Below are positions 46,334 to 57,783 of a DNA stretch of 64,000 nucleotides, in pieces (position 1 is the first letter of the stretch; every line of letters starts with the position of its first letter). The notes under the pieces were generated by a model. The model was not told the origin of the DNA. It saw only the letters and a program-made list of their open reading frames with translations, and searched no databases. Position numbers and translations under genes: made by a program. The DNA comes from Microbacterium sp. AG238 (GTDB lineage: Bacteria; Actinomycetota; Actinomycetes; Actinomycetales; Microbacteriaceae): NCBI RefSeq assembly GCF_003610405.1, contig NZ_RAQC01000001.1, positions 682,001-746,000 of the forward strand, given 5' to 3'.

Positions 46334-47122
46334 TCACACGCCGACGTGCTTCTGGTAGCGGATGATCGCTGCGAACTCGTCTGCGACGAGGCTCGCGCCT
46401 CCGACGAGGGCACCGTCGACATCGGGCTCGCGCATGAAGCCGGCGATGTTCCCGGACTTCACCGATCCGCCGTAGAGGATGCGGGTGCGCGCGGCGGCGT
46501 CCGCACCGAGCACCGATCCGACGACCTCGCGGAGCTTCGCGCACACGTCCTGCGCCTGCTGCGGCGTCGCGGCCTGGCCCGAGCCGATCGCCCAGACCGG
46601 CTCGTACGCCACGACGATGTCGGCATCCGCCGCCACGCCAGCGAGAGCGGTCTCGAGCTGCGCCACCGGAACAGCCGATGCGCCGTGCTTCTCGAGGTCT
46701 TCCGCGGTCTCGCCCACGCAGATCACGGGAGCGAGCCCGTGACGCAGGGCCGCCTGCACCTTGGCCGCGACGACCTCGTCCGTCTCCGCGTGGTACTCGC
46801 GCCGCTCGGAGTGACCGATGATCACGTAGCGGCAGTCGAGCTGCTTGAGGAACGCTCCCGAGATCTCACCGGTGTACGCGCCGGAGTCCTTCGTCGAGAG
46901 GTCCTGGGCGCCGAGGGCGAACGCGATCTTGTCGGCGTCGAGCAGGGTCTGCACCGTGCGCAGGTCGGTGAACGGCGGGAAGACCGCCACCTCGACGGAG
47001 TCGTCCTCGTGCTTGGCGTCCTTCAGCGTCCAGTGCAGCTTCTGCACGAACGCCACCGCCTGCAGGTGGTCGAGGTTCATCTTCCAGTTGCCCGCGATGA
47101 GGGGCATACGGTTCATGCCCAT
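46334..47122 (-). CDS. tpiA: triosephosphate isomerase
   Basis: Interconverts dihydroxyacetone phosphate and glyceraldehyde-3-phosphate. The 262-residue TIM barrel has GNWKMN near residue 11, IGHSERR with the catalytic His near 104, and AYEPVWAIGSG with the catalytic Glu near 178. ATG 47122 is best spaced from a GAGG site; ATG 47116 also starts in frame and overlaps the pgk stop exactly (ATGA), so the true start may be two residues later. Confidence 0.95.
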   Translation of the reverse strand: MGMNRMPLIAGNWKMNLDHLQAVAFVQKLHWTLKDAKHEDDSVEVAVFPPFTDLRTVQTLLDADKIAFALGAQDLSTKDSGAYTGEISGAFLKQLDCRYVIIGHSERREYHAETDEVVAAKVQAALRHGLAPVICVGETAEDLEKHGASAVPVAQLETALAGVAADADIVVAYEPVWAIGSGQAATPQQAQDVCAKLREVVGSVLGADAAARTRILYGGSVKSGNIAGFMREPDVDGALVGGASLVADEFAAIIRYQKHVGV

Positions 47123-48327
47123 CCGAGCACCTCCAGACCGGGCAGCTTCTTGCCCTCCAGGAACTCCAGCGACGCGCCGCCGCCGGTCGAGATGTGACCG
47201 AACGACGAGTCGGAGAACCCGAGCTGACGCACCGCGGCCGCGGAATCTCCGCCGCCGACGACGGACAGGCCGTCGACCTCGGTGAGCGCCTGAGCGACCG
47301 TGCGCGTGCCCGCGGCGAACGCCGGCATCTCGAACACGCCCATCGGACCGTTCCAGAACACCGTGCGCGAGCTGCGGATGGCTTCGGCGAACAGCTCCGC
47401 CGTCTTCGGCCCGATGTCGAGGCCCATGCCGTCGGCGCCGAACGCGGTGTCCTCCAGCGCATCAGCCGCGGCCACCACGTGGTCGGCATCCGCGGCGAAC
47501 CCGGAGGCCATCACTGCGTCGACGGGGAGCACGAGCTCGACGCCGCGCTCCTTCGCCGTGGCGATGTAGCCCTTCACCGTCTCGAGCTGGTCGCTCTCGA
47601 GGAGGCTCTTTCCGACCTTGTGTCCCAGCGCGGCCAGGAACGTGAACAGCATGCCCCCGCCGACGAGGATCTTGTCGGCGCGCGGCAGAAGGTGCTCGAT
47701 GACACCCAGCTTGTCGCTGACCTTCGACCCGCCGAGCACGACCGCGTACGGACGCTCCGGGTTCTCGGTGAGGCGGTCGAGGACGTCGACCTCCTTCTCG
47801 ATGAGGAAGCCGGCGGCCGACGGAAGGATCTCCGCGAGCTCGTAGACCGAGGCCTGCTTGCGGTGCACGACACCGAAGCCGTCGGAGACGAGCACGTCGC
47901 CGAGGGCGGCGAGCTGCTCGGCGAAGGCGCGACGCTCGGTCTCGTCCTTCGACGTCTCACCCGCGTTGAAGCGGAGGTTCTCGATCACCGCGACGTCGCC
48001 GTCGCCGAGCGAAGAGACGACCTGCTGCGCCGACTCGCCCACGGTGTCGCCGGCGAAGGCGACGGGCTTGCCGAGCAGCTCGGACAGACGCTGCGCGACG
48101 GGTTCGAGCGAGTACTTGGGGTCGGGGGAACCGTCGGGGCGGCCCAGGTGCGAGCACGCGATGACGCGAGCTCCCTGGCCGATGAGGTGGTCGATGGTGG
48201 GCAATGCCGCACGCACGCGGCCATCGTCCGTGATGACTCCGTCTTTCAGGGGGACGTTGAAGTCAACACGGACGATGACGCGCTTTCCTGCGAGCGGGCC
48301 CAGCGAATCGAGGGTTCGCAGAGCCAT
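47113..48327 (-). CDS. pgk: phosphoglycerate kinase
   Basis: Makes ATP from 1,3-bisphosphoglycerate. The 404-residue enzyme has RVIVRVDFNVPLKDG near residue 16, ACSHLGRPDG near 58, and the nucleotide-binding GGGDSAAAVRQLG near 370. The longer open frame upstream is within gap antisense and rejected. It starts five bases after gap and overlaps tpiA by ten bases. Confidence 0.96.
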   Translation of the reverse strand: MALRTLDSLGPLAGKRVIVRVDFNVPLKDGVITDDGRVRAALPTIDHLIGQGARVIACSHLGRPDGSPDPKYSLEPVAQRLSELLGKPVAFAGDTVGESAQQVVSSLGDGDVAVIENLRFNAGETSKDETERRAFAEQLAALGDVLVSDGFGVVHRKQASVYELAEILPSAAGFLIEKEVDVLDRLTENPERPYAVVLGGSKVSDKLGVIEHLLPRADKILVGGGMLFTFLAALGHKVGKSLLESDQLETVKGYIATAKERGVELVLPVDAVMASGFAADADHVVAAADALEDTAFGADGMGLDIGPKTAELFAEAIRSSRTVFWNGPMGVFEMPAFAAGTRTVAQALTEVDGLSVVGGGDSAAAVRQLGFSDSSFGHISTGGGASLEFLEGKKLPGLEVLGWA

Positions 48328-48332
48328 GGTCG

Positions 48333-49463
<1,131 letters not shown>

Positions 49464-49474
49464 TTATGACCCTA

Positions 49475-50095
49475 CTACGCGAGTAGGCCGGCCGTCTTCT
49501 CCCGAGCCGTCACAAAGCGCTCGGCGACGTTCTGCCAGTTGGCGATGTTCCACGCGGCCTTGACGTAGTCCGCCTTGACGTTGAGGTAGTCGAGGTAGAA
49601 GGCGTGCTCCCACATGTCGAGCTGGAAAATGGGGACGGTTCCCTGTGCGGTGTTCGACTGCTGGTCGAACAGCTGCTGGATGATCAGCTGGGCGCCGATC
49701 GGGTCCCAGCTGAGCACGGCCCAGCCGGAGCCCTGGATGCCTGTGGCTGCGGCGGTGAAGTGGGCCTGGAACTTGTCGAAGCCGCCGAAGAACTCGTCGA
49801 TCGCCGCGCGAAGCTCGCCCTCGGGCTCGCCGCCGCCCTCGGGCGACAGGTTCGTCCAGAAGATGGAGTGGTTGACGTGTCCGCCGAGGTTGAACGCGAG
49901 GTCCTTCTCGAGCTTGTTCACGTTGGCGAGGTTGCCGGTCTCGCGAGCCTCCGCGAGCTGCTCGAGGGCGGTGTTCGCGCCCGTCACGTAAGCCTGGTGA
50001 TGCTTGGAGTGGTGGAGCTCCATGATCTTGCCGCTGATGTGCGGCTCGAGGGCCGCGTAATCGTATGGGAGCTCGGGAAGGGTGTACTTCGGCAT
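49475..50095 (-). CDS. sodA: superoxide dismutase (Mn/Fe)
   Basis: Dismutes superoxide in the cytosol. The 206-residue protein has the metal ligands His in LHHSKHHQAYV near 27, His in NHSIFWTNLSPEGG near 80, and DMWEHAFYLDY near 162-172. The usual Gly-Gly pair before the end of the second segment is present; metal preference cannot be fixed by eye. It has no signal peptide. Confidence 0.95.
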   Translation of the reverse strand: MPKYTLPELPYDYAALEPHISGKIMELHHSKHHQAYVTGANTALEQLAEARETGNLANVNKLEKDLAFNLGGHVNHSIFWTNLSPEGGGEPEGELRAAIDEFFGGFDKFQAHFTAAATGIQGSGWAVLSWDPIGAQLIIQQLFDQQSNTAQGTVPIFQLDMWEHAFYLDYLNVKADYVKAAWNIANWQNVAERFVTAREKTAGLLA

Positions 50096-50250
50096 TCTCT
50101 ATCTCCTGTCAGCACCGCGCAGTGCGCGGCTCGTGCTGTCGAAGGCGCGCGACCGCGCACCTCGTGGACGTTTTCATCCTATTGAGGGGCAACGCTTTGC
50201 ACACCCCGTTGCTTCCCGTTCGGAATGCGGTGTAACGCGGCGGCGACCGG

Positions 50251-51228
50251 TCAGTCGGAAAGACCTGCGGGGACCGCCGACTCGGTGTCGGGCAACCCTT
50301 CGGCGGCGGCCTTCTTGTCGGCCATGGCGAGAAGGCGCCGGATGCGCCCCGCGACCGCGTCCTTGGTGAGCGGCGGGTCGGCGTGGTGGCCGAGCTCGTC
50401 CAGGCTCGCGTCACGATGCGCGAGACGCAGATCGCCCGCCTGCTTCAGGTGGTCGGGCACTTCGTCGCCCAAGATCTCGAGAGCGCGCTCCACCCGTGCG
50501 CAGGCTGCGACGGCGGCCTGCGCGGAGCGGCGCAGGTTCGCGTCGTCGAAGTTGACGAGACGGTTCACGCCGGCGCGCACCTCGCGACGCTGGCGCATCT
50601 GATCCCAAGTGTCCGCTGTGCGGGTGGCGCCCATCTCGGCGAGCGTCTGACGGATGGCTTCGCCGTCGCGGACGACCACGCGCGGGATCCCGCGGACCTC
50701 GCGCGCCTTCGCTGCGATACCCAGGCGGTGAGCCGCACCGACGAGCGCCATGGCGGCCTCCGGCGACGGGCACGAGATCTCGAGGGCGGCCGAACGGCCG
50801 GGGTCCGAGAGTGATCCGGCGGCGAGGAAGGCACCGCGCCACAGCGCGGCCAGGTCGGGACGCGATCCGGTGGTCAGGCGGTTGGGGAGCCCGCGCACCG
50901 GTCGGCGCCTCTGGTCGAGAAGGCCGGTCTGGCGCGCCAGGGTCTCACCGCCCTCGCGGACGCGGACCGCGAACGTCGCACCATCGCGTCCGCCGGAGGC
51001 TTGGATGCGCGCCAGCTCGGGGCGTACGCCGTAGATCTCGACGAGCTCTCGGGCCACGCGGCGCGCGAGGATCTCGGAGTCGACCTCGGCCTCGACGGCA
51101 ACCCGGCCTGCGATCGAGTGCAGACCGCCCGCGAAGCGCAGGATCGCGGTCACCTCGGCGACCCGCGCGGCGGGTCGAGGGTCGCGCATCGCAGCCAACT
51201 CGGTCTTGACGTCAGCGGTCAGCGGCAC
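50251..51228 (-). CDS. whiA: sporulation/cell-division regulator WhiA
   Basis: A 325-residue DNA-binding protein that controls division genes in Streptomyces and is conserved in Gram-positive bacteria. It has the degenerate LAGLIDADG-like N-terminal domain ([20 protein letters not shown] near 105) and the C-terminal helix-turn-helix ([25 protein letters not shown]). It lies 40 bases after rapZ on the minus strand. The usual neighbour yvcK is not between them. Confidence 0.95.
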   Translation of the reverse strand: MPLTADVKTELAAMRDPRPAARVAEVTAILRFAGGLHSIAGRVAVEAEVDSEILARRVARELVEIYGVRPELARIQASGGRDGATFAVRVREGGETLARQTGLLDQRRRPVRGLPNRLTTGSRPDLAALWRGAFLAAGSLSDPGRSAALEISCPSPEAAMALVGAAHRLGIAAKAREVRGIPRVVVRDGEAIRQTLAEMGATRTADTWDQMRQRREVRAGVNRLVNFDDANLRRSAQAAVAACARVERALEILGDEVPDHLKQAGDLRLAHRDASLDELGHHADPPLTKDAVAGRIRRLLAMADKKAAAEGLPDTESAVPAGLSD

Positions 51229-51268
51229 GGCGCTCCTTCGGCAGGGGTTCGGGGGACGAAGGAACAGC

Positions 51269-52153
51269 CTACTCGCGACCGAGGTCGCGGTGTTTTAGTC
51301 GCACCGCCACACCCGGGAGCCCGGACAGCCGCTGAGCCAGCTCGCGCGCGGTCACGACGGAGCGGTGCTTGCCGCCGGTGCAGCCGACAGCAACCACCGA
51401 GTGCCGCTTGTTCTCCTCCTGGTAGCCCCGCATGACCGGGGCGAGGGCAGCGGCGTAGGCATCGATGAATTCGCGCGCGTTGTCGTGCGACAGCACTTCG
51501 TCACGCACTGCCTCGTCTTCGCCGGTGAGGGCCTTGAGGTCGGGATTCCAGAACGGATTCGGGAGGAAGCGCATGTCCGCGACGAGGTCGGCATCGGGCG
51601 GGAGGCCGTACTTGAATCCGAAGCTCATGACGGTGACGGTGTGCCGCGCTGCCCCGTCGTCGGCGAACAGGTCGGCGATGTAGGTCGCAAGCTGGTGGAT
51701 GTTGTCGCGCGAGGTGTCGACGATGACGTCGGCGCTCTCGCGGATAGGGGCGAGGCGTTCGCGTTCGCGGCGGATTCCGTCGACCAGCGTGCCGTCGCCC
51801 TGCAACGGGTGCGGTCGGCGCACCGACTCGAATCGGCGCACGAGCACCTCGTCGGCCGCGTCCAGAAAAAGGATCCGCAGAGCCCGCCCGTGCCGCAACG
51901 CCCGCGTGATGTCGGGCAGCGCGGCGAACAGCTCACCGCCGCGCACGTCGACGACCGCGGCGACACGCGGCAACGCATTGCCCGCGAGCTCGCTGAGCTC
52001 CAGGAGCGGGCGCAGCATCTGCGGCGGCAGGTTGTCGACGACATACCAGCCGAGGTCTTCGAGGGCGTTCGCCGCCGTCGTTCGTCCGGCCCCGGACATA
52101 CCCGTGACGATGAGAATCTCGCCCGCCGGAACCTCGTCGGTCACCGTCACCAC
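51269..52153 (-). CDS. rapZ: RNase adapter/nucleotide-binding protein RapZ
   Basis: A 294-residue P-loop protein of the RapZ/YvcJ family. The N-terminal loop is [10 protein letters not shown] (Arg in place of the usual Lys, as in other actinobacterial members), followed by the central YVVDNLPP segment and a C-terminal domain with [24 protein letters not shown] and the CTGGKHRSV motif. Its exact role in actinobacteria is not established. It begins 24 bases after uvrC's stop. Confidence 0.93.
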   Translation of the reverse strand: MVTVTDEVPAGEILIVTGMSGAGRTTAANALEDLGWYVVDNLPPQMLRPLLELSELAGNALPRVAAVVDVRGGELFAALPDITRALRHGRALRILFLDAADEVLVRRFESVRRPHPLQGDGTLVDGIRRERERLAPIRESADVIVDTSRDNIHQLATYIADLFADDGAARHTVTVMSFGFKYGLPPDADLVADMRFLPNPFWNPDLKALTGEDEAVRDEVLSHDNAREFIDAYAAALAPVMRGYQEENKRHSVVAVGCTGGKHRSVVTARELAQRLSGLPGVAVRLKHRDLGRE

Positions 52154-52177
52154 CCCTGTCGCTCGCCGACGTCCAGC

Positions 52178-54076
52178 CTATCCGTCCGCGAGGTGCCGAT
52201 GGATCGCATCGGCCAAGCGCGGCCCGATGCCCGGTAGCTCCTGGATCTCTTCGGGGGTGGCCTGCTTGAGCTTCGACACCGAGCCGAAATGGCGTAGCAG
52301 CGCCTTGATGCGCGCCGCCCCGAGCCCCGGGACCTCGGAGAGCACCGATGTGATGTCGCGTTTGCGGCGCTTGCGCTGATGGACGATCGCGAAGCGATGC
52401 GCCTCGTCGCGAAGACGCTGCAGCAGGTAGAGCGACTCGGATGTGCGCGGCAGGATCACGGGGTACTCCTCCCCCGGCAGCCAGATCTCCTCGAGACGCT
52501 TCGCGATGCCGCAGAGCGCGATCTCGGTGTGGCCGGCGTCCGCGAGTGCGCGAGCCGCGGCCTCCACCTGTGGCTTGCCGCCGTCGACGACCAGCAGCTG
52601 CGGGCGGTAGGCGAACCGGGGCCGCTTGCGTGCTGTGACGACCTCGCCGTCTGCGGTCGCGTCGGGCATGGGCTCGTCGTCCTCATCGGGTCGGTCGAGG
52701 TAGGCGAGGCGGCGCGTGAGCACCTGGTACATCGAGTCGGTGTCATCCGTCGTCTCGTTGACACCGAAGATGCGGTACTGGTCTTTCCGGGGCAGCCCGT
52801 CCTCGAAGACGACCAGCGAGGCGACCACGTTGGTGCCCGACAGGTGGGAGACGTCGTAGCACTCGATCCGCAACGGAGCCTCGTCGAGACCGAGGGCTTC
52901 CTGCAGATCGGTCAGCGCTTGACTGCGCGCGACGTAGTCGCTCGTGCGGCGCGTCTTATGGAGCATCAGGGCCTGCTGGGCGTTGATGCTCGCGGTCTTC
53001 ATCAGGTCGGCCTTGCGCCCGCGCTGCGCGACCTGGATCGTCACACGCTTGCCACGGCGCGTCTGGAGCCACTGCTCCAGCTCTCCTGCGTCGCCGGGCA
53101 GTGTCGGGACGAAGACGTGGCGTGGGATGTCGGCGGCGGCAGCATCCCCATATGTGCGCTGGAGCACCTGATCGACCAGATCGGCGCCCGAGATGTCGAT
53201 CTCCTTCTCGATCGTCGTCGCGCGGACACCGCGGATACGGCCGCCGCGCACGACGAAGTGCTGGACGGCGGCGGCCAGCTCGTCCTCGGCGATGCCGAAG
53301 AGGTCGGCATCCATGTCGTCGTCGAGCACGAGCGCGCTCTTGTTGAGGACGGCATCGATCGCCTGCAGCTTGTCGCGGTACACGGCGGCAGACTCGTAGT
53401 CCATCGCCGCGGCGGCCTCGCGCATGCGCGCGGTCAGGTCTCGAGCGAAACGCTGGTCACCGCCCGACATGAACGCCACGAAATCGTCGACCATCGCCCG
53501 GTGCTCCTCGATGGTGACCTTCATCGAGCACGGACCGCCGCAGCGGCCGATCTGGCCGGGGAAGCAAGGACGCCCCGAGGCCATCGCCTTCTTGTAGGAC
53601 GAATCGCTGCACGTGCGGATCGGGAAGACCTTGATCATCAGGTCGATCGTCTCGTGCACCGCCCAGACCTTGGGATAGGGGCCGAAGTACTTCGCGCCGG
53701 GAATCCGCCGGTTTCGGGTGACGATGACCCGCGGCGCTTCGTCGGCGAGGGTGATCGCCATGAACGGGTACGACTTGTCGTCGCGGTAGCGGACGTTGAA
53801 CGGCGGATCGAACTCTTTGATCCACATGTACTCCAGCTGGAGCGAATCGACGTCGGTCGCCACCACCGTCCACTCGACCGATGCCGCCGTCGTGACCATG
53901 CGGCGGGTGCGTTCGTGCAGGGTGTGGAGCGGCGCGAAGTAGTTCGACAGGCGCGCCCGCAGGTTCTTCGCCTTGCCGACGTACAGCACCCGCCCTTCCG
54001 CATCGCGGAAACGGTAGACGCCGGGGTCGGTGGGGATCTCGCCCGCTTTGGGTCGGTACGGGAGGACGTTAGCCAC
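52178..54076 (-). CDS. uvrC: excinuclease ABC subunit C
   Basis: Makes the dual incisions of nucleotide excision repair. The 632-residue protein has the N-terminal GIY-YIG nuclease ([21 protein letters not shown], near 15-36), the UVR domain, the second RNase H-like nuclease ([11 protein letters not shown]...VVDGGKPQ) and two helix-hairpin-helix motifs at the end ([12 protein letters not shown] and [11 protein letters not shown]). GTG 54076 is one base from the uvrA stop, so the genes are coupled; the longer frame upstream overlaps uvrA. Confidence 0.96.
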   Translation of the reverse strand: MANVLPYRPKAGEIPTDPGVYRFRDAEGRVLYVGKAKNLRARLSNYFAPLHTLHERTRRMVTTAASVEWTVVATDVDSLQLEYMWIKEFDPPFNVRYRDDKSYPFMAITLADEAPRVIVTRNRRIPGAKYFGPYPKVWAVHETIDLMIKVFPIRTCSDSSYKKAMASGRPCFPGQIGRCGGPCSMKVTIEEHRAMVDDFVAFMSGGDQRFARDLTARMREAAAAMDYESAAVYRDKLQAIDAVLNKSALVLDDDMDADLFGIAEDELAAAVQHFVVRGGRIRGVRATTIEKEIDISGADLVDQVLQRTYGDAAAADIPRHVFVPTLPGDAGELEQWLQTRRGKRVTIQVAQRGRKADLMKTASINAQQALMLHKTRRTSDYVARSQALTDLQEALGLDEAPLRIECYDVSHLSGTNVVASLVVFEDGLPRKDQYRIFGVNETTDDTDSMYQVLTRRLAYLDRPDEDDEPMPDATADGEVVTARKRPRFAYRPQLLVVDGGKPQVEAAARALADAGHTEIALCGIAKRLEEIWLPGEEYPVILPRTSESLYLLQRLRDEAHRFAIVHQRKRRKRDITSVLSEVPGLGAARIKALLRHFGSVSKLKQATPEEIQELPGIGPRLADAIHRHLADG

Positions 54077-54077
54077 G

Positions 54078-56963
54078 TCAGCCCGCCTTGCGCGCCGCCG
54101 GGGCCCCCAGGATCTCGGCGAGGAACTGTCCGGTGTGGCTCTCGGCGACCCCCGCGACCTGTTCGGGTGTGCCGGTGGCAACGATCGTCCCGCCGCCGGC
54201 TCCGCCCTCGGGGCCGAGGTCGATGATCCAGTCGGACGCCTTGATCACATCGAGGTTGTGCTCGATCGTGATGACGGTGTTCCCCTTGTCGACGAGCCCG
54301 TTGAGGACCTCGAGGAGCTTGCGGACGTCTTCGAAGTGCAGACCGGTCGTGGGCTCGTCGAGCACGTAGATGCTGCGGCCGTTCGAGCGGCGCTGCAGTT
54401 CCGTCGCGAGCTTGACACGCTGCGCCTCGCCGCCGGACAGCGTCGTGGCGGACTGGCCGAGCCGGACGTAACCGAGCCCGACGTCGACGAGCGTCTTCAG
54501 GTAACGGTGGATCGCTTGGATCGGCTCGAAGAACTCCGCCGCTTCCGAGATCGGCATCTCGAGGACCTCGGCGATGTTCTTGCCCTTGTAGTGGACGGCG
54601 AGAGTGTCGCGGTTGTAGCGCTTGCCGTGACACACCTCGCAGTCGACGTAGACGTCGGGCAGGAAGTTCATCTCGATCTTGAGCGTGCCGTCGCCCGAGC
54701 ACGCCTCGCAGCGACCACCCTTGACGTTGAACGAGAAGCGGCCGGGCAGGTAGCCGCGGACTTTCGCCTCGGGCGTCTCACTGAACAGCGTCCGGATGCG
54801 GTCGAAGACGCCGGTGTAGGTGGCCGGGTTCGATCGCGGCGTGCGACCGATCGGCGCCTGGTCGACGTGGACGACCTTATCGAGGTTGTCGAGCCCGGTC
54901 ACACGGGTGTGCTTGCCCGCGACGCGGCGCGCACCGTTCAGGCGTGTCGCCAGCACCTCGTAGAGGATGCCGTTGACGAGGGTCGATTTGCCCGACCCGC
55001 TCACGCCCGTCACCGAGGTGAGCACGCCGAGGGGGAACTCCGCCGTGACGTTCTTCAGGTTGTTGGCACGGGCACCGACGACCGTCAGCATCCGCTTCTT
55101 GTCGATCTTGCGGCGCTTGGTGGGCGTCTCGAGCGAGCGACGCCCCGACAGATAGTCGCCGGTCATGGAGTTCTCGTCGGCGAGCAGCGCGTCGTAGGGG
55201 CCGGAGTGAACGACGTTTCCGCCCTCGACGCCGGCACGCGGCCCGATGTCGACGACCCAGTCGGCGGCGGCGATCGTCTCTTCGTCGTGTTCGACGACGA
55301 TCAGCGTGTTGCCCAGGCTCTTCAGCTTGACGAGTGTGTCGATGAGACGCCGGTTGTCGCGCTGGTGGAGTCCGATCGAGGGCTCGTCGAGGACGTAGAG
55401 AACACCCGTGAGTCCCGACCCGATCTGCGTAGCCAGGCGGATTCGCTGCGCCTCGCCACCCGAGAGCGAGCCGGCCGCCCGGCCCAGGCTGAGGTAGTTC
55501 AACCCGACCTCGATGAGGAAGTCGAGCCGGGCGCGGATCTCTCGCAGCACCGCCGCGGCGATCTTGGCCTCGCGATCGGTGAGCTCGAGGTGGTTGAAGT
55601 ACGTCTGGGCCTCGGCGAGGCTCAGACGCGCGACATCGGCGATGGAGCGCTCGTGGACGAGGACGGCGAGCACCTCCGGCTTGAGCCGGTCGCCGTCGCA
55701 CGCCGGGCACGGGACCTCGCGCAGGTACTCGGCCCAGCGCTGACGCTGCGTGTCGGTCTCGGCCTGGAGGTACTGGCGCTCGATGTACGGGATGACGCCT
55801 TCGAAGCCGGAGGCGTAGCGCATCTCACGTCCGTAGCGGTTCTTCCACTTGACCGTGACTTTGTAGTTCTCGCCGCGCAGCACAGCGTCCTGGACATCCT
55901 CGGGGAGGTCACGCCAGGGCGTCTTCAACGAGAACTTCAGGTCGGCCGCGAGCCCCTCGAGGAGTCGCTCGTAGTACTGGAAGAGTCCCTTGCCCTGAGT
56001 CGTCCACGGCAGCAGGACGCCCTCGGCGATCGAGAGCTCCTCGTCGCCCAGCATGAGCTCGGCGTCGACCGACATCCGGGTACCGAGGCCCGAGCACGTC
56101 GGGCATGCGCCGAACGGCGCGTTGAACGAGAAGGTGCGCGGCTCGATCTCGGTGAGCTGCAGTGCGTGCCCATTGGGGCAGGCGAGCTTCTCGCTGAAGC
56201 TCTGCCACGCGGCATCGCCTTCTTCGTCGACGAAGTTGATCTTGATCACACCACCGGCGAGGGCAAGGGCCGTCTCGACGGAGTCGGTGACACGGCCGAG
56301 CAGATCCGGGCCGGCCACGAGGCGGTCGACGACCACCGCGATGTCGTGCTTGTAGCTCTTCTTCAGCGTCGGCGGCTCGGCAAGCGAGACCACGTCGCCG
56401 TCGACGACGGCGCGGGCGTAGCCCTTTGCGCTCAGCTCTTTGAAGAGGTCGACGAACTCGCCCTTCTTCTGCGTCACCACCGGCGCCACCACCTGGTAGC
56501 GGGTGCGCTCGGGAAGCTCCATGAGCTGGTCGGCGATCTGCTGGACGGTCTGACGCTGGATGCGCTCACCGCACTCGGGACAGTGAGGCACCCCGATGCG
56601 TGCCCACAGCAGGCGCATGTAGTCGTGGATCTCGGTGATCGTGCCGACCGTCGAACGCGGGTTGCGGTTCGTCGACTTCTGGTCGATCGACACCGCTGGG
56701 CTGAGCCCCTCGATGAAGTCGACGTCGGGGCGATCGACCTGCCCGAGGAACTGCCGGGCGTAAGCGCTCAGCGATTCGACGTAGCGGCGCTGACCCTCGG
56801 CGAAGATCGTGTCGAAGGCGAGACTCGACTTACCCGAGCCGGACAGGCCGGTGAAGACGACGAGACTGTCGCGCGGGATGTCGAGATCCACGTCCTTGAG
56901 ATTGTGGACGCGGGCTCCGCGGACGCTGAGTTTCGATGAGGAAGCGACGGGGACGATGGGCAC
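54078..56963 (-). CDS. uvrA: excinuclease ABC subunit A
   Basis: The damage-sensing ATPase of excision repair. The 961-residue protein has two ABC modules: Walker [15 protein letters not shown] near 33 and [14 protein letters not shown] near 650, [12 protein letters not shown] and [12 protein letters not shown] signatures, and DEPSIGLH and DEPTTGLH Walker B segments. Zinc-finger Cys pairs are in CPNGHAL to CPTCSGLG and CEACSGDG to CEVCHGKR. I found no GAAC-N4-GTTC SOS box in the 52 bases before it. Confidence 0.97.
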   Translation of the reverse strand: MPIVPVASSSKLSVRGARVHNLKDVDLDIPRDSLVVFTGLSGSGKSSLAFDTIFAEGQRRYVESLSAYARQFLGQVDRPDVDFIEGLSPAVSIDQKSTNRNPRSTVGTITEIHDYMRLLWARIGVPHCPECGERIQRQTVQQIADQLMELPERTRYQVVAPVVTQKKGEFVDLFKELSAKGYARAVVDGDVVSLAEPPTLKKSYKHDIAVVVDRLVAGPDLLGRVTDSVETALALAGGVIKINFVDEEGDAAWQSFSEKLACPNGHALQLTEIEPRTFSFNAPFGACPTCSGLGTRMSVDAELMLGDEELSIAEGVLLPWTTQGKGLFQYYERLLEGLAADLKFSLKTPWRDLPEDVQDAVLRGENYKVTVKWKNRYGREMRYASGFEGVIPYIERQYLQAETDTQRQRWAEYLREVPCPACDGDRLKPEVLAVLVHERSIADVARLSLAEAQTYFNHLELTDREAKIAAAVLREIRARLDFLIEVGLNYLSLGRAAGSLSGGEAQRIRLATQIGSGLTGVLYVLDEPSIGLHQRDNRRLIDTLVKLKSLGNTLIVVEHDEETIAAADWVVDIGPRAGVEGGNVVHSGPYDALLADENSMTGDYLSGRRSLETPTKRRKIDKKRMLTVVGARANNLKNVTAEFPLGVLTSVTGVSGSGKSTLVNGILYEVLATRLNGARRVAGKHTRVTGLDNLDKVVHVDQAPIGRTPRSNPATYTGVFDRIRTLFSETPEAKVRGYLPGRFSFNVKGGRCEACSGDGTLKIEMNFLPDVYVDCEVCHGKRYNRDTLAVHYKGKNIAEVLEMPISEAAEFFEPIQAIHRYLKTLVDVGLGYVRLGQSATTLSGGEAQRVKLATELQRRSNGRSIYVLDEPTTGLHFEDVRKLLEVLNGLVDKGNTVITIEHNLDVIKASDWIIDLGPEGGAGGGTIVATGTPEQVAGVAESHTGQFLAEILGAPAARKAG

Positions 56964-57015
56964 CGCACAAGTCTAGGTGGGGCCTCCGACACCGGCTCCG
57001 AGGTTCGCCCTGGGC

Positions 57016-57480
57016 TCACTCGTGCGGTAGAGGCGACTGCTGCCGCGGCATCCGTCGGCCGGCGAACGGCTGCAGCCCGTCGCGCAGCGCCGTCACGTCG
57101 TCGACCGTCATGCCGACCGCCGCCATGACCTGGTCGGGCACGTGCACGGCATCGGCGCGCAGCGCGCGGCCGTCGGCCGTGAGTCCGATCTCGAGAACGC
57201 GCTCGTCGCCTTGACGACGCGTGCGCGTCACCAGCCCTTGGCTCTCGAGGCGCTTGACGAGCGGAGACAGCGTGGCCGGCTCCATCGCGAGATCCGATGC
57301 CAGCTCCCCCAGCGCCTGCGGTGACGCTTCCCACAGCGCGAGCATGACCAGGTACTGCGGATGGGTCAGGCCGAGCGGCTCGAGGATCGGCCGATAGATG
57401 GCCACGACGTTCCGGGCGGCGGTCACCAGCGCGAAGCAGAGCTGGTTGTCGAGCTTCAACATGTCGTCAGCGGAGTCCAC
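57016..57480 (-). CDS. MarR/OhrR-family transcriptional regulator
   Basis: A 154-residue winged-helix protein. The N-terminal LDNQLCFALVTAARNVVAIYR is typical of OhrR, with the peroxide-sensing Cys at about residue 15; the winged helix spans about 45-105 (GELASDLAMEPATLSPLVKRLESQGLV). OhrR represses organic-hydroperoxide genes, but no ohr gene is here: it lies between uvrA and a small divergent gene. A palindrome in the 36-base divergent space could be its operator. Confidence 0.88.
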   Translation of the reverse strand: MDSADDMLKLDNQLCFALVTAARNVVAIYRPILEPLGLTHPQYLVMLALWEASPQALGELASDLAMEPATLSPLVKRLESQGLVTRTRRQGDERVLEIGLTADGRALRADAVHVPDQVMAAVGMTVDDVTALRDGLQPFAGRRMPRQQSPLPHE

Positions 57481-57498
57481 GCTCGTATCCTATATGCC

Positions 57499-57509
57499 CT
57501 AATCGTTAG
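57499..57509. promoter_or_regulatory. possible operator in the regulator/microprotein divergent region
   Basis: The sequence CTAATCGTTAG is a perfect CTAA-N3-TTAG dyad between the two starts. It overlaps or adjoins the TACACT at 57510-57515 that could be a -10 for the rightward gene. The assignment to the MarR-type protein is inference. Confidence 0.45.
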
Positions 57510-57522
57510 TACACTGATGATC

Positions 57523-57759
57523 ATGACCGAGCACGACCGTCGCCCTCCCCTTCGCACGCGCGTCCGCGAGGCGGGCGGCTGGTACGCCTATCTCAACTCG
57601 CGCCTCATCCGCGCAGCCGGCCCCGCGTCGGTCGGGCCCTACGAGACCGAGCCCGAACCCGAACGCACGGGGCGTGCGTGCCCGTTGTGCGGCCACCCCA
57701 TGACCGAACACGACGTCGACCGCACCGGACCGAAGCCGCTGCTGCACTGCCCGCGCTGA
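57523..57759 (+). CDS. small protein with a CxxC zinc-like site
   Basis: A 78-residue protein (ATG 57523; ATG 57517 is two residues longer). It has CPLCGHPM in the middle of the C-terminal half and a final Cys-Pro-Arg (LLHCPR), so four sulfur or His ligands could bind one metal. It has an aromatic segment (GGWYAYLNSRLIRAAG) before it. There is no ribosome site upstream, so it may be leaderless. It is divergent from the MarR gene and convergent with uvrB. Function unknown. Confidence 0.65.
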   Translation: MTEHDRRPPLRTRVREAGGWYAYLNSRLIRAAGPASVGPYETEPEPERTGRACPLCGHPMTEHDVDRTGPKPLLHCPR

Positions 57760-57783
57760 GCGAGCGCGTCGGTCGGCGCACGA

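Noticed and set aside
51269-52153. Arg in the RapZ P-loop as a loss of function
   Set aside because: The GxSGAGR variant is usual for actinobacterial members of this family.
54030-56939. A 969-residue open frame on the plus strand, with others like it at 57790-60048, 5997-7910 and 2233-3597
   Set aside because: They are antisense shadows of uvrA, uvrB, dnaG and the DMT gene. High GC leaves few stop codons; composition is Arg, Asp, Val-rich with no domain or ribosome site.
56964-57015. SOS (LexA) box before uvrA, and likewise before uvrB
   Set aside because: No GAAC-N4-GTTC type dyad was found in either intergenic stretch, so SOS control could not be supported from the sequence.
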